A stretch of DNA of 64,000 bases from positions 17,324,178-17,388,177 of the forward strand of contig NC_092579.1 in the NCBI RefSeq assembly GCF_037975245.1. Reading direction: 5' to 3'. The stretch comes from Apostichopus japonicus (taxonomy: Eukaryota; Echinodermata; Holothuroidea; Aspidochirotida; Stichopodidae). Position 1 is the first letter of the stretch; the number at the start of each line of letters is the position of its first letter. The translations under genes and the position numbers were made by a program. This document shows positions 15,801-28,539 of this stretch, in pieces. A model generated the notes under the pieces. It was not told the origin of the DNA. It ran no database searches and saw only the letters and a list, made by a program, of their open reading frames with translations.

Positions 15801-17753
15801 ACCTGTACCAGAAAAACACAAAAAATTCCACAAACTACATTTTAGAGGTAAATGGATTAATGTACCCCTTTAAGTGTTTAAACTTGTTTTGCGTTATTCT
15901 TGGGAGGGGGAGGGGGATCTTAGGTGCACTTTATACAGTGGATGATGGGAAGTAGAATTACACTTGTCTACAATACAAATGAAAATCTTCCTTTTTCTAA
16001 TTACATACTCCTGTAACATAGCTCCACCTCATCAAACCAATAACAGTGTGCTCTGTACCTATATGCCGTAACTAAGTAGAAGTACTATCACTTAGCCTAT
16101 ACCTATAACTTGTATGCATCCTACACAAGTGAGAACGACTCTAAAAATTAATGCAAAACAACAAAAAGGAAAACCAGCGAGCTGCCACTCCATGACTACA
16201 CCTACTCATACTTAAATTCTCTCCAAGAAACTCTTTGCATAATGGAAATGAGCTCATGGGTATTTTTTTTTTTTAAATATATCCATCAGCCAATTTTGAA
16301 TGCATTATTTTGACAGCAGATATTAACTCATGTCGCTTAGGGAACTGTTAAAAAAAAAGTTTGATTTCGGCTCACCAAATTTTTTTAATAAAGTCACCGG
16401 AGCTAGAGTGACAGGTAGCTTAATAGTAGGGATGTGACAGATTGTCAGGTGACTTGCTGCAAATATTTGATTAAATACAAATCGAAAGAATTGTTTCACC
16501 CAGAGACATGCACACGTGTATACAAATTAGACCTGCAGCCTAAAGAGTTTGGCTGATTATTAAGTGTAGACTTGAGGCAGTAAAATTGTCTGTTTTAACG
16601 AAATTGTAAAAACATGCAGTTCTATAATCACATCACAGAAGTCTGCAACATTTAACATGTATAACAGAACTTGATGTTAATTTTCTGACAGCAATTTCAT
16701 AATGTTGATTGGATAATCCAGAGGAATTTTTTTATTTTGGGGGGGGGGGGGGATGAGAAAGGAACACATTCTTTAAGCCTCCAGGTGAAATTTGTGTACA
16801 GTTCCTACCTACAGTTCAGTACATCACATTTTCAAGATATTGATAGTCCAAATTATCAAAGTTTGTAATGTACTGTTAGTGACTTTGTAACAAACGTGTG
16901 TGTGATTTGTCCTGGTGTTAATCAACTGAAAGCTAGCACACTAGTTTGCTTTGCTTTATATGTATCACTCTGTTGCTTTGAAATTGGACTGGATAGAGTG
17001 TAAACTTTCCTTAACAGGAAGTAAAATTAACAATATACCAATGACTATTATATGTGTTCATATTTTGAGATGCATCCTAAATTTAAAGTAGAAAATTGGA
17101 TGCAAATTTTGAAGAAAATTATAATTTAACACATTTTTCAGTGCATGAGCATGCTTCCATGATATCACATACCGTATGTTTGTGTCATTTCGTTCATCTA
17201 ATGGTACAAAACATGTACTGTACATAAGGAATGTGTGCAAGGAATGTTGATTATTGAACATTCTATATTAAGTATCTAAAAATACTATATTGCAGGTTTG
17301 AGTATAATTTAGAAATTATTTTGATTAATACATTTAACTGTCGAGCTACTCAAACCATATATATACTTTCAAATCTACCCATTCAATAAACCTACAAACT
17401 GTATGTACCACATATACCTGTGCTAGCTGTGCAAACATCACACTGACCTCCCTTCCCCTTCCCCTCCCCTCCCACCCCACTTCTCCCACAATTCCTAGTC
17501 ACCTGGACATACCAACATCTAGGGAACTGCACTTCAGGGTATACCAAAATTTGTTCACGGTTTGTCAAATCTCTACTTTGACACCTTAACCCCTCATAAC
17601 TCATAGGGAGTATTGCAAGAGCTACTGCTGTACTGGAAGCTGTGTACATAATAATGTATATATGTACTGATGTACGGCATACATTCATCCATGCTGTACG
17701 GTAATAAAGTACTGTAATTAAAAAAAATAATACTAAAAACTAAAAAGAGCATA

Positions 17754-17789
<36 letters not shown>

Positions 17790-20700
17790 TATACATACAT
17801 ATATACATCTAGTATCTATTTTGCATAATGTGCACGTCCAGAAAGCCACAAATTCTTTTAATGGTCATACATGAAGTCTGTTTATTACTTGTAATTGAGG
17901 CATCTAGTCTGTGTAAATGCAATTTGTACTGAGAGATCTGTAATCCAGATTAAGTTACAGTAAAATCAGCTGACATTTGACAGAATCATGGCATGAAACT
18001 TGTGACATTTAAATGACTTACATTCTAAACGTACAGCTGTGTGTTATGCCATCTGAATACCAATTGAGAGTACAGTTCTAGTATAAAATAAATAGTCTGA
18101 ACAGTATACAGAATTGAGAAGATTTAAGGCTGGCAATATTTACATTTTTACACTGTCATCATTTATAAACTACAGTAACAAAATTTCCCACTATATTTGT
18201 TAAAATAGAACATTAAATCTGAACTGTAGATTTAAAAGTATGAGTAGATTTAAGCAAAATAGCAAATTTACACCTTTTTCGTACAAATCCTTCAAATGGC
18301 AAATCTGAAAGTACTACATGTAACTAAATGCACATGTTTTGTACAGTAGGTCAGAGGTTAAAACACACAGGAATAAAGCCTCAGCCCTGTGTGCTGTGTA
18401 CATATATACATGTACAAATATGATTTTTGTATTCAGTAAACTTGTGTTAACCGTAGAATTACAAGTAGAAGATGCAGATACTGTGAGGTTAGAACTCAGT
18501 CATTTGTCTTGCTTTACTCAATTCATAACGTTATGACTTAATGAATATTTTAGAATATATATAATTAACATACTGTGCATGCATATATACACTGTTAAAG
18601 TCTCATATATACTGTACTTTAGTCACACAGTAAGTCTGAGGTATGGTACTGCACTTTAACTATGTACATTGTGACAGAATCTACACTTTCCAACATTGAA
18701 AACTATCTGTTCTAAGCATCTGCTGCAGTATGTTACTGTACATGGTAAAATCTCAAGACTGCATGCATACAACATCAGACCTTCCCCCCTACCTGCAGTT
18801 CTCAATCTTATTACCGTACGTTGTACGCCTAATGTAATGTACGTGGGCCGATCCAGCATTCAGACTGCTCAAATTATCTCGGCACTGCATTGTTACTCAA
18901 AGTTAAAGAAAAAACATTTTCAGATCAATAACAAATTAATTATGTTTCATGACTGATTAACCATCCCAATCAACAAACTTCTTCTGTTGCTTGCAGCAGT
19001 TTTCTGGCTGAGTAAGTCTGAATTGACACAATTCAACGCTTAATTGACATGGTTTCATCAGGAGAGGCTGGTAATTCTCAAGGAGAACACACCTGCAGTT
19101 CGATTCTTTTCTACAACCAATGTTTTTCATTTATCCTAATGCCCGAAGCTTTTGTCAGCTGTTACCACAGATTTTATCGCCCTCTCCAGATAACTCAAGT
19201 GGTTATGGACGTGAAATTGGTTGCCTCAAAGCCTTATTCTGACAAACACATGTACATCATAACAGCCATCTTAGATTTAAAGCAGGGGAAAAGAGTTTTT
19301 TCTTTATTTTTAGCCAGAACAATAAGACACAACATGCACGTACGCACTGACGCACTCGTAAGATATTCTAAATATAAATTTGATACGTTGCACCACTTGA
19401 ACTAAATTCTTACTTATAGTGCTTACTATATATATCATGTATATCATCCATATAAGTTCTTGTTTTGTTCAACGTAATTCTAGCTGGTGTACATTCCCAG
19501 CCATTTTTTATGAACGATGAATGGTTAAAGTTATCAATTCTTCGTTATATATAGATTCCATCATGTACTAAACTTGTTGATTAATTGCAACAAGGAGAGA
19601 GGCGTTTTGTTTATATATCAGCACCACTATTTGCTTAATGTGCATATATGTAAGGGATGTTCCACCCTTTGGGTTCGACTGGAATAATAATTACCAGTGT
19701 CGTATTAGTATGAAGACAGATGAACACTTCAAAAATAACACAGAAACAGTGTGTAACTGGCTTTAAGTACAGTATAGAGTGAATTAAATTGGAGTACTAG
19801 ATTTTAAAGAGACTCCTCCCCCTCCCCCACCTCCTTCCAAATTTCCCCCACCCTCCCCCCCCCATCTCCCACCATACAGTATGTCTCAGGCAGAACTACA
19901 GTGTACATGGAATACACTGTGCCTTTCCATTTGGTACAGAAGCTCAAAAGAAAAGGTGCATCCAACAGTACATTACTGTACATAGGCCTACCTGTATGTC
20001 AAATTTACTAACAGTCAAGTTAGAACTTCATGCTACTCGTATTGCAGACCATACAGTAATATGATCAAAGTAAACCTTAAGATCTAAAGGAAATGATGGC
20101 ATTTTACCATACATGCCTTCGACTTTAAATTTCATGGCAAAGTTCCAAATTAATATTTTGATCACATCAATTGGGAAATCATCAGTACTTAGATAGAAAT
20201 AAAAGTTTCTCCATCTCAATTGATCAGCCTAGCATATTGGTGCACACATTAAGTCATGCACAACAAAAATGAGACCTTGATTGCCAGCTAATGTCAAGTT
20301 AACATCTTGGATTATTCATGCACTTCATGCACAGAGTCTATTCACACACTCAGTTGGTGGAGAAAAATAGTTTTTTTCTTCTCAGATCCACCGACAGATA
20401 CGATTTCAGTCTGCTTTTCTTGGGCTATAGACTGTACAGCCGTTGACGATGAAACAGGCTGATGTTGGAGGATCAGTCATTAGTTTGACTTAAAACCTAC
20501 GTCAGGGTGTATACACATGTTTAGTCTTTTTACACTGTATACAAAGTTACAAACATGAGAAGAACTTATAGTCAGTTGTACATTTCATCTATTATTGTCT
20601 TCAAACAGCAGAACATGTGACCAGTGCTATTTTTATTGGCACATTTTTCAGTAATCAAAATGACTGTTGGAAGATTTTCTGAAATATGCACATTTATTTT

Positions 20701-21641
20701 GTGAATTGTGCACGGTCAATAAAACCTTGAAAAAGACAGTGATGTACTATATTGCACTTAATTGCACCGTGTAGGTGCAATTCCAGTATCTTATTACACC
20801 ATGTTAGGCTTTTACTTAAAATGCTCTCGATATCTGTTTTAACTGCAGTACTGTATATCACTCTGTACTGTAGCTACAGACTACAGGTACCAATCTCTAA
20901 CTTCTTTTCAAAATCCTTTAATATCAGGAGAAATGCAATTTTGTCAAATATTACATCTATTTTGAGCCATAGCTAAGACACAGCATGTGTACAGTATGCA
21001 TAAACTTCCATATAGTGCACCATTACATTTCCATCTATATTCAACCTCAAACTCTACTTCAATTCCTCTCTCAACTGCCCTTTTATCAAACCATTCTCTT
21101 TCACACAGTTGCAGATCTGTCCTCGCTTAAATGCAATTCTTCTTATATTATCATCTTCTATATATAATAGTTAATGATTTTTTCTTTCTTTCATCCTTTT
21201 ACTCGATGAACACTGGCAATGTCGCAGAGTCTGACATTATTGCCTGCTAATACACCTCAAAACTGAAAAGATGAATTATTTAAGCTAGCTCTATGAAATC
21301 AATACCTACCTCATTTGCAAACTCTCGTCGTCACTCAGGAGAGAGTTCCAGTCGTGTCGTAGGTTGAATTCCTTGTTCGTCTTTCCCGTATGCCTCTTGT
21401 TGATGCTGATCAATTTTCGGTGTCGAGGGTAGTACTGGAAGAAAGTGCCACTGGAGTTGCCCTTCTCAAATATGACATAATTTCTGGCGGCCCGATCCAG
21501 AAAGTAACCGATCTGTAGGCCACCGGGGCCGGCTCCGATGACACAATAATCCCAGCTCACGGAAACTGCGTCTTCAGAACCGGAGTGTTGGATGAAACAT
21601 GACAGCAGAGTCAATATTTTCAAGATGAAATTTTGATCCAT
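563..21641 (-). CDS. FOXRED2: FOXRED2-like FAD-dependent oxidoreductase, 5' part of gene (three exons, 3' part outside window)
   Basis: The coding exons are 21641-21310, 14166-13975 and 814-563. Joined in phase, they give the first 258 residues of a protein that is about 680 residues long in vertebrates. The chosen start begins a hydrophobic stretch (residues 5-18) that looks like an ER signal peptide. A dinucleotide-binding GxGxxG (G36, G38, G41, in [11 protein letters not shown]) follows directly, and then the family signature [13 protein letters not shown]. Exon 3 carries the ITTG motif (about 179-182), a second GxGxxA motif (G219, G221, A224 in [11 protein letters not shown]) and the conserved end [17 protein letters not shown]. 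In mammals FOXRED2 (ERFAD) is a flavoprotein of the ER lumen that works with SEL1L, OS-9 and ERdj5 in ER-associated degradation; that role here is inferred from homology. All splice sites are GT/AG. No frame breaks were seen. The last exon ends with two bases of a codon, so the gene must continue to the left. Confidence 0.93.
1014..1070 (+). repeat. Short diverged copy of an unnamed intronic repeat
   Basis: The segment starting GAGTGCTGAGGTGTGAGAAG aligns with GAGTGCTAAGGTTGTGGGGA in the fuller copy at 12025-12205, and has GGCAGGTAAG where other copies have GACAGGTAAG. It is short and diverged, so the assignment is tentative. Confidence 0.4.
2588..2690 (+). repeat. Partial copy of an unnamed intronic repeat
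   Basis: It shares GTGTTAAAAGRTTACCAG, a GTAGAATGAGGAGCTAA-like segment and GTTGTGGGGAGACAGGTAAG with the copy at 4562-4770. The left half of the repeat is missing. Coding potential and family are unknown. Confidence 0.65.
4562..4770 (+). repeat. Unnamed interspersed repeat, longest copy
   Basis: About 200 bp that aligns along most of its length with 12025-12205: a segment reading GAATGAGAAGGAAGGGCAT, then ACCGGAG and CCGG motifs, then GCTAAGGTTGTGGGGAGACA. The 3' part also matches 2588-2690. I see no terminal inverted repeats, no tRNA-like boxes and no reading frame kept between copies. The family is unrecognised. Confidence 0.7.
4895..5115 (+). mobile_element. Penelope-like element fragment (inverted copies of a hairpin motif)
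   Basis: Two inverted copies of a motif face each other around 5030: the right copy reads AGAAGATCCTGCTAGGATCG followed by AAACGTCAGGCCAACTTAC, and the left copy is its reverse complement with a few changes. The left flank (4900-4985) is the reverse complement of the right flank of a related element at 45540-45730, so this is a dispersed element, not a local hairpin. A short stem followed by GAAACGTC resembles the hammerhead-type motifs known from Penelope-like retroelements; that assignment is inference. No protein-coding part is present. Confidence 0.6.
9811..9845 (+). repeat. G-rich tract, potential quadruplex
   Basis: A run of 12 G is followed by repeated GGAGG, GAGGGG and GGGGAGG units. 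There are more than four G-runs of at least four on the plus strand, the usual pattern for an intramolecular G-quadruplex. It lies in FOXRED2 intron 2, so it would be C-rich in the transcript. Confidence 0.75.
11527..11885. mobile_element. TTAA-flanked MITE, copy A
   Basis: This 359-bp non-coding element has termini TTAAAGGCATTGAAGACTCG on the left and, read in reverse complement on the right, TTAAAGTATGTGAAGACTCA. TTAA occurs at both edges. A second copy in the same orientation at 55597-55953 matches along its whole length, including an internal GGTGGTGTCTAACACTTCT segment. This is a non-autonomous DNA transposon; TTAA duplications and AAAGG ends fit the Kolobok/T2-MITE or piggyBac type. Confidence 0.82.
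12025..12205 (+). repeat. Second long copy of the unnamed intronic repeat
   Basis: It aligns with 4562-4770 over about 180 bp: GGCACTTTGGGTGGTAGAAT, then AAGAAGGAAGGGCAT, an ACCGGAG segment, TACGGGTTCGTTTTAGGCA, and GTGCTAAGGTTGTGGGGAGA. Here the terminal CAGGTAAGC is changed to CAGGTATTC. The element is unclassified. Confidence 0.7.
13264..13510 (+). repeat. Tandem duplication with 125-bp period
   Basis: ACAAAGAATTTCACCAAGTT at 13265 recurs at 13390 with two changes, and the following TAGGCTAGGGTATAT and GTAGAAATATGTG blocks and the GAATGA/ATGATA stretch are repeated in the same order. It is a local duplication in an intron, with no coding capacity seen. Confidence 0.8.
13975..14166 (-). 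CDS. FOXRED2: FOXRED2-like coding exon 2
   Basis: This 192-nt exon follows an acceptor TTCTAG at 14172-14167 and ends at donor GTAAGT starting at 13974. It completes the split arginine codon from exon 1 and encodes [20 protein letters not shown], then a segment with [11 protein letters not shown], ending [11 protein letters not shown] plus two bases of a lysine codon. It matches the FOXRED2 region between the first and second nucleotide-binding motifs. Confidence 0.92.
14167..21309 (-). other. FOXRED2-like intron 1 (7.1 kb)
   Basis: Non-coding sequence between coding exons 1 and 2. It holds poly-C runs at about 14511-14522 and 14926-14938, a G-run at 16739-16752, a C-rich stretch at 19816-19863, and a TA dinucleotide array at 17757-17784. 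TACTGTA and TACAGTA heptamers are frequent. I recognise no gene or transposon protein here. Confidence 0.75.
17757..17784. repeat. (TA)n microsatellite
   Basis: About 14 uninterrupted TA units lie in FOXRED2 intron 1, followed by a looser run of GTACATATACATACATATA. Confidence 0.95.
21310..21641 (-). CDS. FOXRED2: FOXRED2-like coding exon 1 with signal peptide
   Basis: The exon starts at ATG 21641-21639 and ends before donor GTAGGT at 21309. The upstream frame stays open to 21770, but starting at 21641 places the hydrophobic leader ([11 protein letters not shown]) at the N-terminus, as expected for an ER-lumen protein. Then come the FAD-binding motif [19 protein letters not shown], an acidic E at the end of the second strand (VIFEKG), and the signature [15 protein letters not shown] with [14 protein letters not shown] non-coding first exon further upstream is possible and not visible. 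Confidence 0.92.
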
Positions 21642-24600
21642 CGCTTTAAGAAATATATAGAATTTCTTCCTTCTTGATAAAACGTGCCTCAACTGATGTT
21701 GGATTTTCAGTTCTGATTGGATGAAATTTTTGGGGCAGCTTTTAAGTCTGGTAACTGAGGTTATCCCCAAAAAATTTATGATTCTTTTCCAAACAAAAAA
21801 ATATAATAATAAAATATGATTTGACTACTGTTGCAGTCTTCTAAATTATGTCTATAACAGGAAGAAAAATGTCTATCATTAGTGAGTAAACTGCTAAATT
21901 CAATTGTTAGACACTAAATACAATCATCGTGTTGTCCAAAACTTGTTAGCAATTATCAACGGATCTCTTCTGACAATTGTAACTTTGATTAATACAGTAT
22001 TCACAATTTGGCATGTCAACATCTCCAACAGGTACAGGTTTGTTGATAGATTTGCAGAACCTGAGGAAATGAAGCAGAGAGGAGAAAATCATAGCCAGCA
22101 GGAATTTGACTAAACAAATTAAAAGTCCATAATGTTCCAGGAAATTGGTCATACTAAGCACTGCAGATACCAAGATATATATACCAAGTGCAGGCTCAGC
22201 TTCACGGTGAAAGAAGTGTTAAAGATTCTAAGTGGATAGCTGATGACTGTACAGTCTACAGTACGATATTACTACGAGAATGATCTGGTCTAATATTGTA
22301 TTCAAACTAACGAGGCAAAGAGGAAACTTGAAAATCACCACTAAACATCTGATACTTTATAGAGAGCAATCAAAATATGTGGGATGTTAATGGAGCAAAT
22401 ACATGTATGGGAGTTGGGTTTAATTCAGCCTTTGATTTGAAAATGATAAATATTTCAATGCTACTGTAGTCTATAGTAAAATCCTATGGCAAAGCAACTC
22501 ATCAGTCTGGTTAGTCCAGACTTCTTTGCAAGCAGCAAAGTCAACAATTTGAAAAGGGTTTATACACATGTGTTTTATAAAAATTTGCTTGTCCATGCAT
22601 TTTATACTGAAGTATGAAAATTTTCCAGCCAAGGGAAATGCTGAGGACTGTATCAAACTTATTAATTAATTAACTCAATTACATTCATTTAATGTAAACA
22701 TCCTAGAAGGATGTCTTAGGTTGGGTAATTGCAAATCTCATTTTAAGAAATACTCATATGCTTGGTAAAAATTCAGACCAAGTTCAAGAATAATTTGCTT
22801 TATTTAAAGTGCTCAGTGTTATTAACTCTAGAGCTGTTTAATTGATCCTCGCTGCTCAGAAAATGTGAACCATCTCTCAACTGATGTCAGTGGATAAATC
22901 CTAAGACTCCGAAACTTCAGGAAGTCACCGTGATTGTGGTCACGCCGAGCGGCTGTGCATTATTTATGATAATTAATTTTACCAATGTTACCAAAATATG
23001 GGAGAATACTTGGCACAGAAGTCAGCTCCCGGAATAGGAAAAACCATTTGCCATCTGAGAAGACAAATTGCAAAAATATACCAAAGGGGAGGGGGGACAC
23101 CCCACCCCTTAGACCCCTCTACCACACAAACCTGCCTGGCACTCAAACTGTATTCCTGAGCACATCTCTGAATCACTTATGAAAACTGCAGGAATTTTAG
23201 TTAAAAAATTTGGGTTAACACATGGTGACCTTTTCATAGAGTATCTGCAGCAAAAACCTTATTGAAAATTAATAGCATATATGGGGCAATAAAAATGTGA
23301 CATCCCAAAAAGAATTGAAAAAAACCTATGAAGAAGCCAATTTGTCATCTAACTTGATGCAAAAGCCTTGTTCACGATTGATATCTGACGTAGGTTATGC
23401 ATGCTGTTCCAAAATACTTTACAGTTAACAACGATTGCGCAATTATTTTTGAGCGACCATTCCCGTTTAGGGACATTGTTTTGTTTACAAGGTGAACTTA
23501 AAAGTGTTGACAATGAAAACAATCAATATATTAGGTCACTTGTTTTTAGAAGCTTTTAAGTACTTCAAACTTAATGAGCATCAATATATAGGCCAAGGAC
23601 GAACGTACAACTCTGGTCCATCAAGGGAAATGAACAACTATGCAGTACATACAGAAAACCATTAAGAATGCAAGCACAAGAGGCTTCATATATATTTAGA
23701 GTAGACTTGCTCAAGTCATTTTGTTCAAATAATAAGGGCAATGTTCAGACCAAGTAACTCTATCACATGCAGTCAGTGCTGACAGTTGGATTTGCTTATA
23801 ACTCCTTTGTTTATCCTCTATCACAGCTATTTCAGGGCTAGTTAGAAATTGTCTTGGATTTTCGTTGAATTGGCAGAGCACCATGGCAATTTTTCAGTTT
23901 TCAAAAGGGTACCCAGGCAATATTCACAAATCTCAAAGGACATCCAAGGCATTTGATCCAAAGTGAAGGGAACCATGCACAGAAAACTTTAACGATTAAA
24001 ATATTGTGGGAGTTTCGGTCAACCCTTAAGCCCTGAGTTAGTTTGATAACTTGGATGAAATTAAATGATGACTATGAGCACACCTACAGTGGATGGTAAC
24101 TTCAGAGGGCACCATAGTTGTTGCCATCGGCAATGGATGATTGTGAAGGGCCTTAAGGCACTATGTGGTAGGGGTATCGAGAACAATTTGCTGTCAATGC
24201 CAGGAACTGGAGCTTGTACATAACCAAACTATCCTGTCTAGATAATATTGTAAGTTAAACACAAATTTTGCAATGTAGTACGGTTTAATTATTCTTTCAG
24301 GTACAGTAACTATATGCCAACTCAATGAGAGCTTAATGTATCAATTGTATGTGACCTACATTCAACATTATACTCATCAACACCGTGAACATGATGATAC
24401 TGTACAAGTGTGTCATCAAGTATCAAGGCATTATTGACTAATATTTTCAATATTTCCTTTCACCCAAAAACAACAATAAACAAGAATAAGAAGCACTTTT
24501 TGCAGCCAAAAATCAAGTTTTGAACACATCTTTGTAAACACTTGGCACTTCTTAATCTTAACTCTGTACAAAAGTTATGCTACTGTATTTAACGCAACAC

Positions 24601-27600
24601 ACATAGAGTAAATGGTACACTATGCATGACCATGTTAATAATTTGATCCTTAGCTTGGTTAATAAAAAAGAGACTTCCTTCCTTCAGGAGGCTCATCCAG
24701 CAAGAGTCAACAGGATCCAAGTTGATCTACAAGGAAGGAAGTTTTTGGCAGCATCTAGGTACTAACCTGTATTTATATTACAATACAGTTTGCTACACAC
24801 ATGCTACAACTTCACAGTCTAAGTACTGGCCAACTAATCATGTCCAAAACTGTCTGCAGCTGGCCAGTGGTTGCTTGTATACTGTATGTTAGTGCAGTAC
24901 AAGAAAAAAAAATAAAAAAGAGGTCCAAAAGTATTTAGATTAGAACAGCTGGATTTACCTTATCATGTAAGACCTCTTCCGGTGGGATATAAGGAGGAGC
25001 AAGTCTGGTCTTTTTGTCCATCTGCCCACTTTCCCTCCCAGTCCTTAAAAATAAATGGGATTGAACTTGCCCTTTCATTTCCAACTGAAGAATATTTGTA
25101 AGCTATTGTAACTCCCAGTAATTTGTCCTTTTAAAAATTGTCAGCACCATTAATAACATTTGTCAGCTATGGTAAGTCATGGGCACCAAAAGAAGGCCTA
25201 CAAGTACAAAGGCACCTTAGCCCCTCTTTTTTGCGAACATTAACATGTCTCTATTGTTTTGAATTCTGGCATTCTTTATCACCTGCCTTTTTGGTAATTT
25301 ATATCATTGTAAATGATGAAACTTTATGAACCACATATAAATAACTTCATATTTTGTGAACTGTAAAACATGAAAAAAGTTGTTGATTTACATTAAATAG
25401 TGATAAAAAAAGGAGCTCTGTGATATATATTTCCACGAGCTGCACATTAAATGTCAAAGATTGGCTTGAGGCTCACAAGCCAATTTGGCCACCCCTGCTG
25501 TACATACGGTACTTAATCATAAGTCAAGATTTATCTCAATTCTGGTGGAATCTAATTTTGATAGGTTGGTGGAATAACTTTAATGAACTCACATTGCTGA
25601 AATCATCATGAAATCACATCACTAAACCACAGAACAAATTCAGAAAGGTTTCATTACACCACAAACCATTTAAAAGATCATTGTTTTCTGATCTTCAAGA
25701 AATTTGTATCATGCAAACAGGACATACTGTAGGCACGACTCGTGTAGCAATTGGCAAACTGCAATTCCACTACAGTACTGTGGCTGTTTTTTCTCTAATT
25801 GACAATTATCTTCTTATGATAACCTTACCTTAAATATTTACAACAAACACGTTTCGGAATGACTCTTAGCTGGTAGAGCCCATCTTTCGAGAAACCTAAC
25901 GCTACACTATACCAGTTGTAGGGTATACGTCAATACATAACAACTTACAATAAACTAGGCTAAATACAGTAAGGTAAGCCTAACTTTAGGCCTACGTGGG
26001 AGATTCTTGGTCCGTTCATGCAAGAAACACTACTTCAAAAGTTACAAGTCATATTCACCTGACAATCTGTCTTCCTTTATTAAGCTTATATTAATACACG
26101 ACTTCTACGTCACACTCCATTATCGAAATTTAATTAATTTGAAGAGATAGCGCTGCATTCTGAAAGTCTAAACTTGGCAGTCGGTGCATGAATACCCCTA
26201 TAGGCCTATATCATCAAGGGATGGATTCGTAGAGCCAAATATTACGCAACAAGTTTTCCTGTGCAGTTCCTAAGAAGTGTCATTATGGCCGTTAAAGGAG
26301 TTGATCAGTGCTGATTTTAACCTTACCGATTTGGGCATAAACTTGGGAAGGTTGGAGATTGCATTCGTACACATTTTGTGCATGGGAAATGTTGCACATC
26401 CAGTGTTAACCACCAAGTGGGGGGGGGGGGGGGGCAAAGGTTCACAGCCAAAGAATTTCACAGAGGGGATTTCCCGAAAACTCTCCCAACCCCAAGACCA
26501 CGGTGCTATTCTGTAATAGCGCTATGCTTTGATCATGTACAACGAGATATTCTTGGTATAGACAAGGATATCGACCACATTAATTAATCATCAAGTTCAC
26601 TTGTGTATGCTGAATAGGCCATCGATGTCTTATAATTCATTGAATGCTACATATTGTGACCGGTTTGACTGGATAACTAAAAACAAAACAAAATGTTCAC
26701 TGCTGATTCAGTCGCCGCTTGATTGACCTCATCACTATCTGTTGTTGCCAGACGCATACACAAAAGTAGCACGAAAACGAAACTTGCAAATCCTTTTGGC
26801 ATTTGCTCCATGCGGGTGGGGGGTGGGGGTAGTTTAACCTTTAAGACGGAGAAAAATACAGCCTCCGAAATGTGACTTAAAAGTTCCTACTTAGTTACAG
26901 CGTAGACATAGGAGGCCACGACCCACACTTTGCAAAGTGTCCGGGTGTACCGGACTAAGATTCTGCCCCTCACTTTTGTTAACTATACTCATAGCAGTCT
27001 ACCACCGTGCTCAATCATTCAGTTGGATCATCCATATTTGAATAATTAGCAGAAGGAGTGCCAGGGTCATTAAATTATCAAATTTCGTATTGCATATATA
27101 CCTCATAAGTCTTATTTCAAAACAAAACAAATTACGTCAAAAGAACGGTAACGAAGGTGGGAGAAAAACTGAAGTTTAAACAGTGTAGAAGAAGTAAATA
27201 TTTCGAGGCAATAAATTCGAAACCCCATCTGGGCCACGTCCATAGCATCTACAAAACTAAAATCCATCTGGTAACACACAAGACCCTCATCGAATTTCTG
27301 CGTTCCTTTTTTGATAGCTTATGTATACGTCAATGCACGTTAGAAAAGGAATTGAATCAAATGGACTATTCCGCCCACTTTTTTTCTGTTGTTAGCACCC
27401 TTGTATAACATATATCGTATAGTGGTGTGCAAAAAGGGGCACAGTGAGACACCCCCCCCCCCACCCCGTTACTCAACCTTCCCATCGTCAGTCATGGAAA
27501 ATGGTTCACTCGTTTTTTTTTTTACATGCAGCCTGGGAAGAACTGCTACGGATGAAGACCTCACTGTTCAACATCACACAAACAGAAGTCAGGAGCATTT

Positions 27601-28198
27601 ATGAGTACAAGCATATGTTTAGAGCTATTTCTAATTATAGTCTCAATATAGGCTACCAAAAAATACCTCCTTGACGTGTTTTGACGTGTTTGTCAGGATA
27701 ACTAGATTGAAACAGGTATAACAGCCGAAATCTCCCAACACTAAAGGTTAGGCTATATATCTTTTTTACTAATGATGTAAATAAATGTAATTGCATTTGG
27801 GTGAATAGAAAAGCGACCATGAGTATACACGCGTCCAAATGACTATTTTTGGAATGTCAGTCATCTAACATTCATATCAGATTCTTTCAAGAGTTGGCTT
27901 TGAAAGGATTATAATTCAGTAAAACTATGAAGTAACTATGCGGCTTCCAAGTCATCATAGCGACATAACGAATTATACAACACCTAATTATATTCCGGCC
28001 ATTTGATTGGTCAATTGTTCGTCGATTGCATGCAAAATACGCTTTATTGCACTCTATGAAATAGAACCATGCGTTATACTTTTTTGATAGCACTTTTTTT
28101 CAATGGTAAGAGAGCAGAGAAACCTATCTGTTCAAAACAATCTGTTGCATGAGTGCATTTTACATCCAATTATATCCAAATTTGAAGGTGTTGTATAA

Positions 28199-28362
28199 AA
28201 CAAATAATGAATGGTTTCCATTCGTGCAATAGTGCAAATGTTTCATTCGTTGAGAGATGTAATTTGTTCCATTCAACTCGGCTGCGCCTCGTTGAATGGA
28301 ACATTCCATCTTTCAACTCATGAAATATTTGCACCATTGCACTCATAACCATTCATTATTTG
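28199..28362. mobile_element. Palindromic MITE-like element
   Basis: Its termini ACAAATAATGAATGGT and ACCATTCATTATTTGT are perfect complements. The inner parts also pair: GTGCAATAGTGCAAAT with ATTTGCACCATTGCAC, and TTCCATTCAAC with GTTGAATGGAA around the centre near 28285. The whole 160-bp unit is an imperfect hairpin without a reading frame, as in foldback MITEs. No second copy was seen in the window. Confidence 0.7.
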
Positions 28363-28486
28363 TATATTAATTGCAGGAATCCACTTGTATATGGCATATT
28401 AAACTGACTGCAAAATACACAACGGTCTATAAAGTTGCTATGGTTTCAAGCTCACAAATTAATTCAACGAAATGTACTTACACTCC

Positions 28487-28489
<3 letters not shown>

Positions 28490-28537
<48 letters not shown>
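28490..28537. repeat. (TA)n microsatellite
   Basis: About 24 uninterrupted TA units, the longest dinucleotide array in the window. Confidence 0.97.

Positions 28538-28539
<2 letters not shown>

Noticed and set aside
19049-19405. Open frame of 118 codons on the plus strand in FOXRED2 intron 1
   Set aside because: No family resemblance or motif; composition looks like the surrounding intron.
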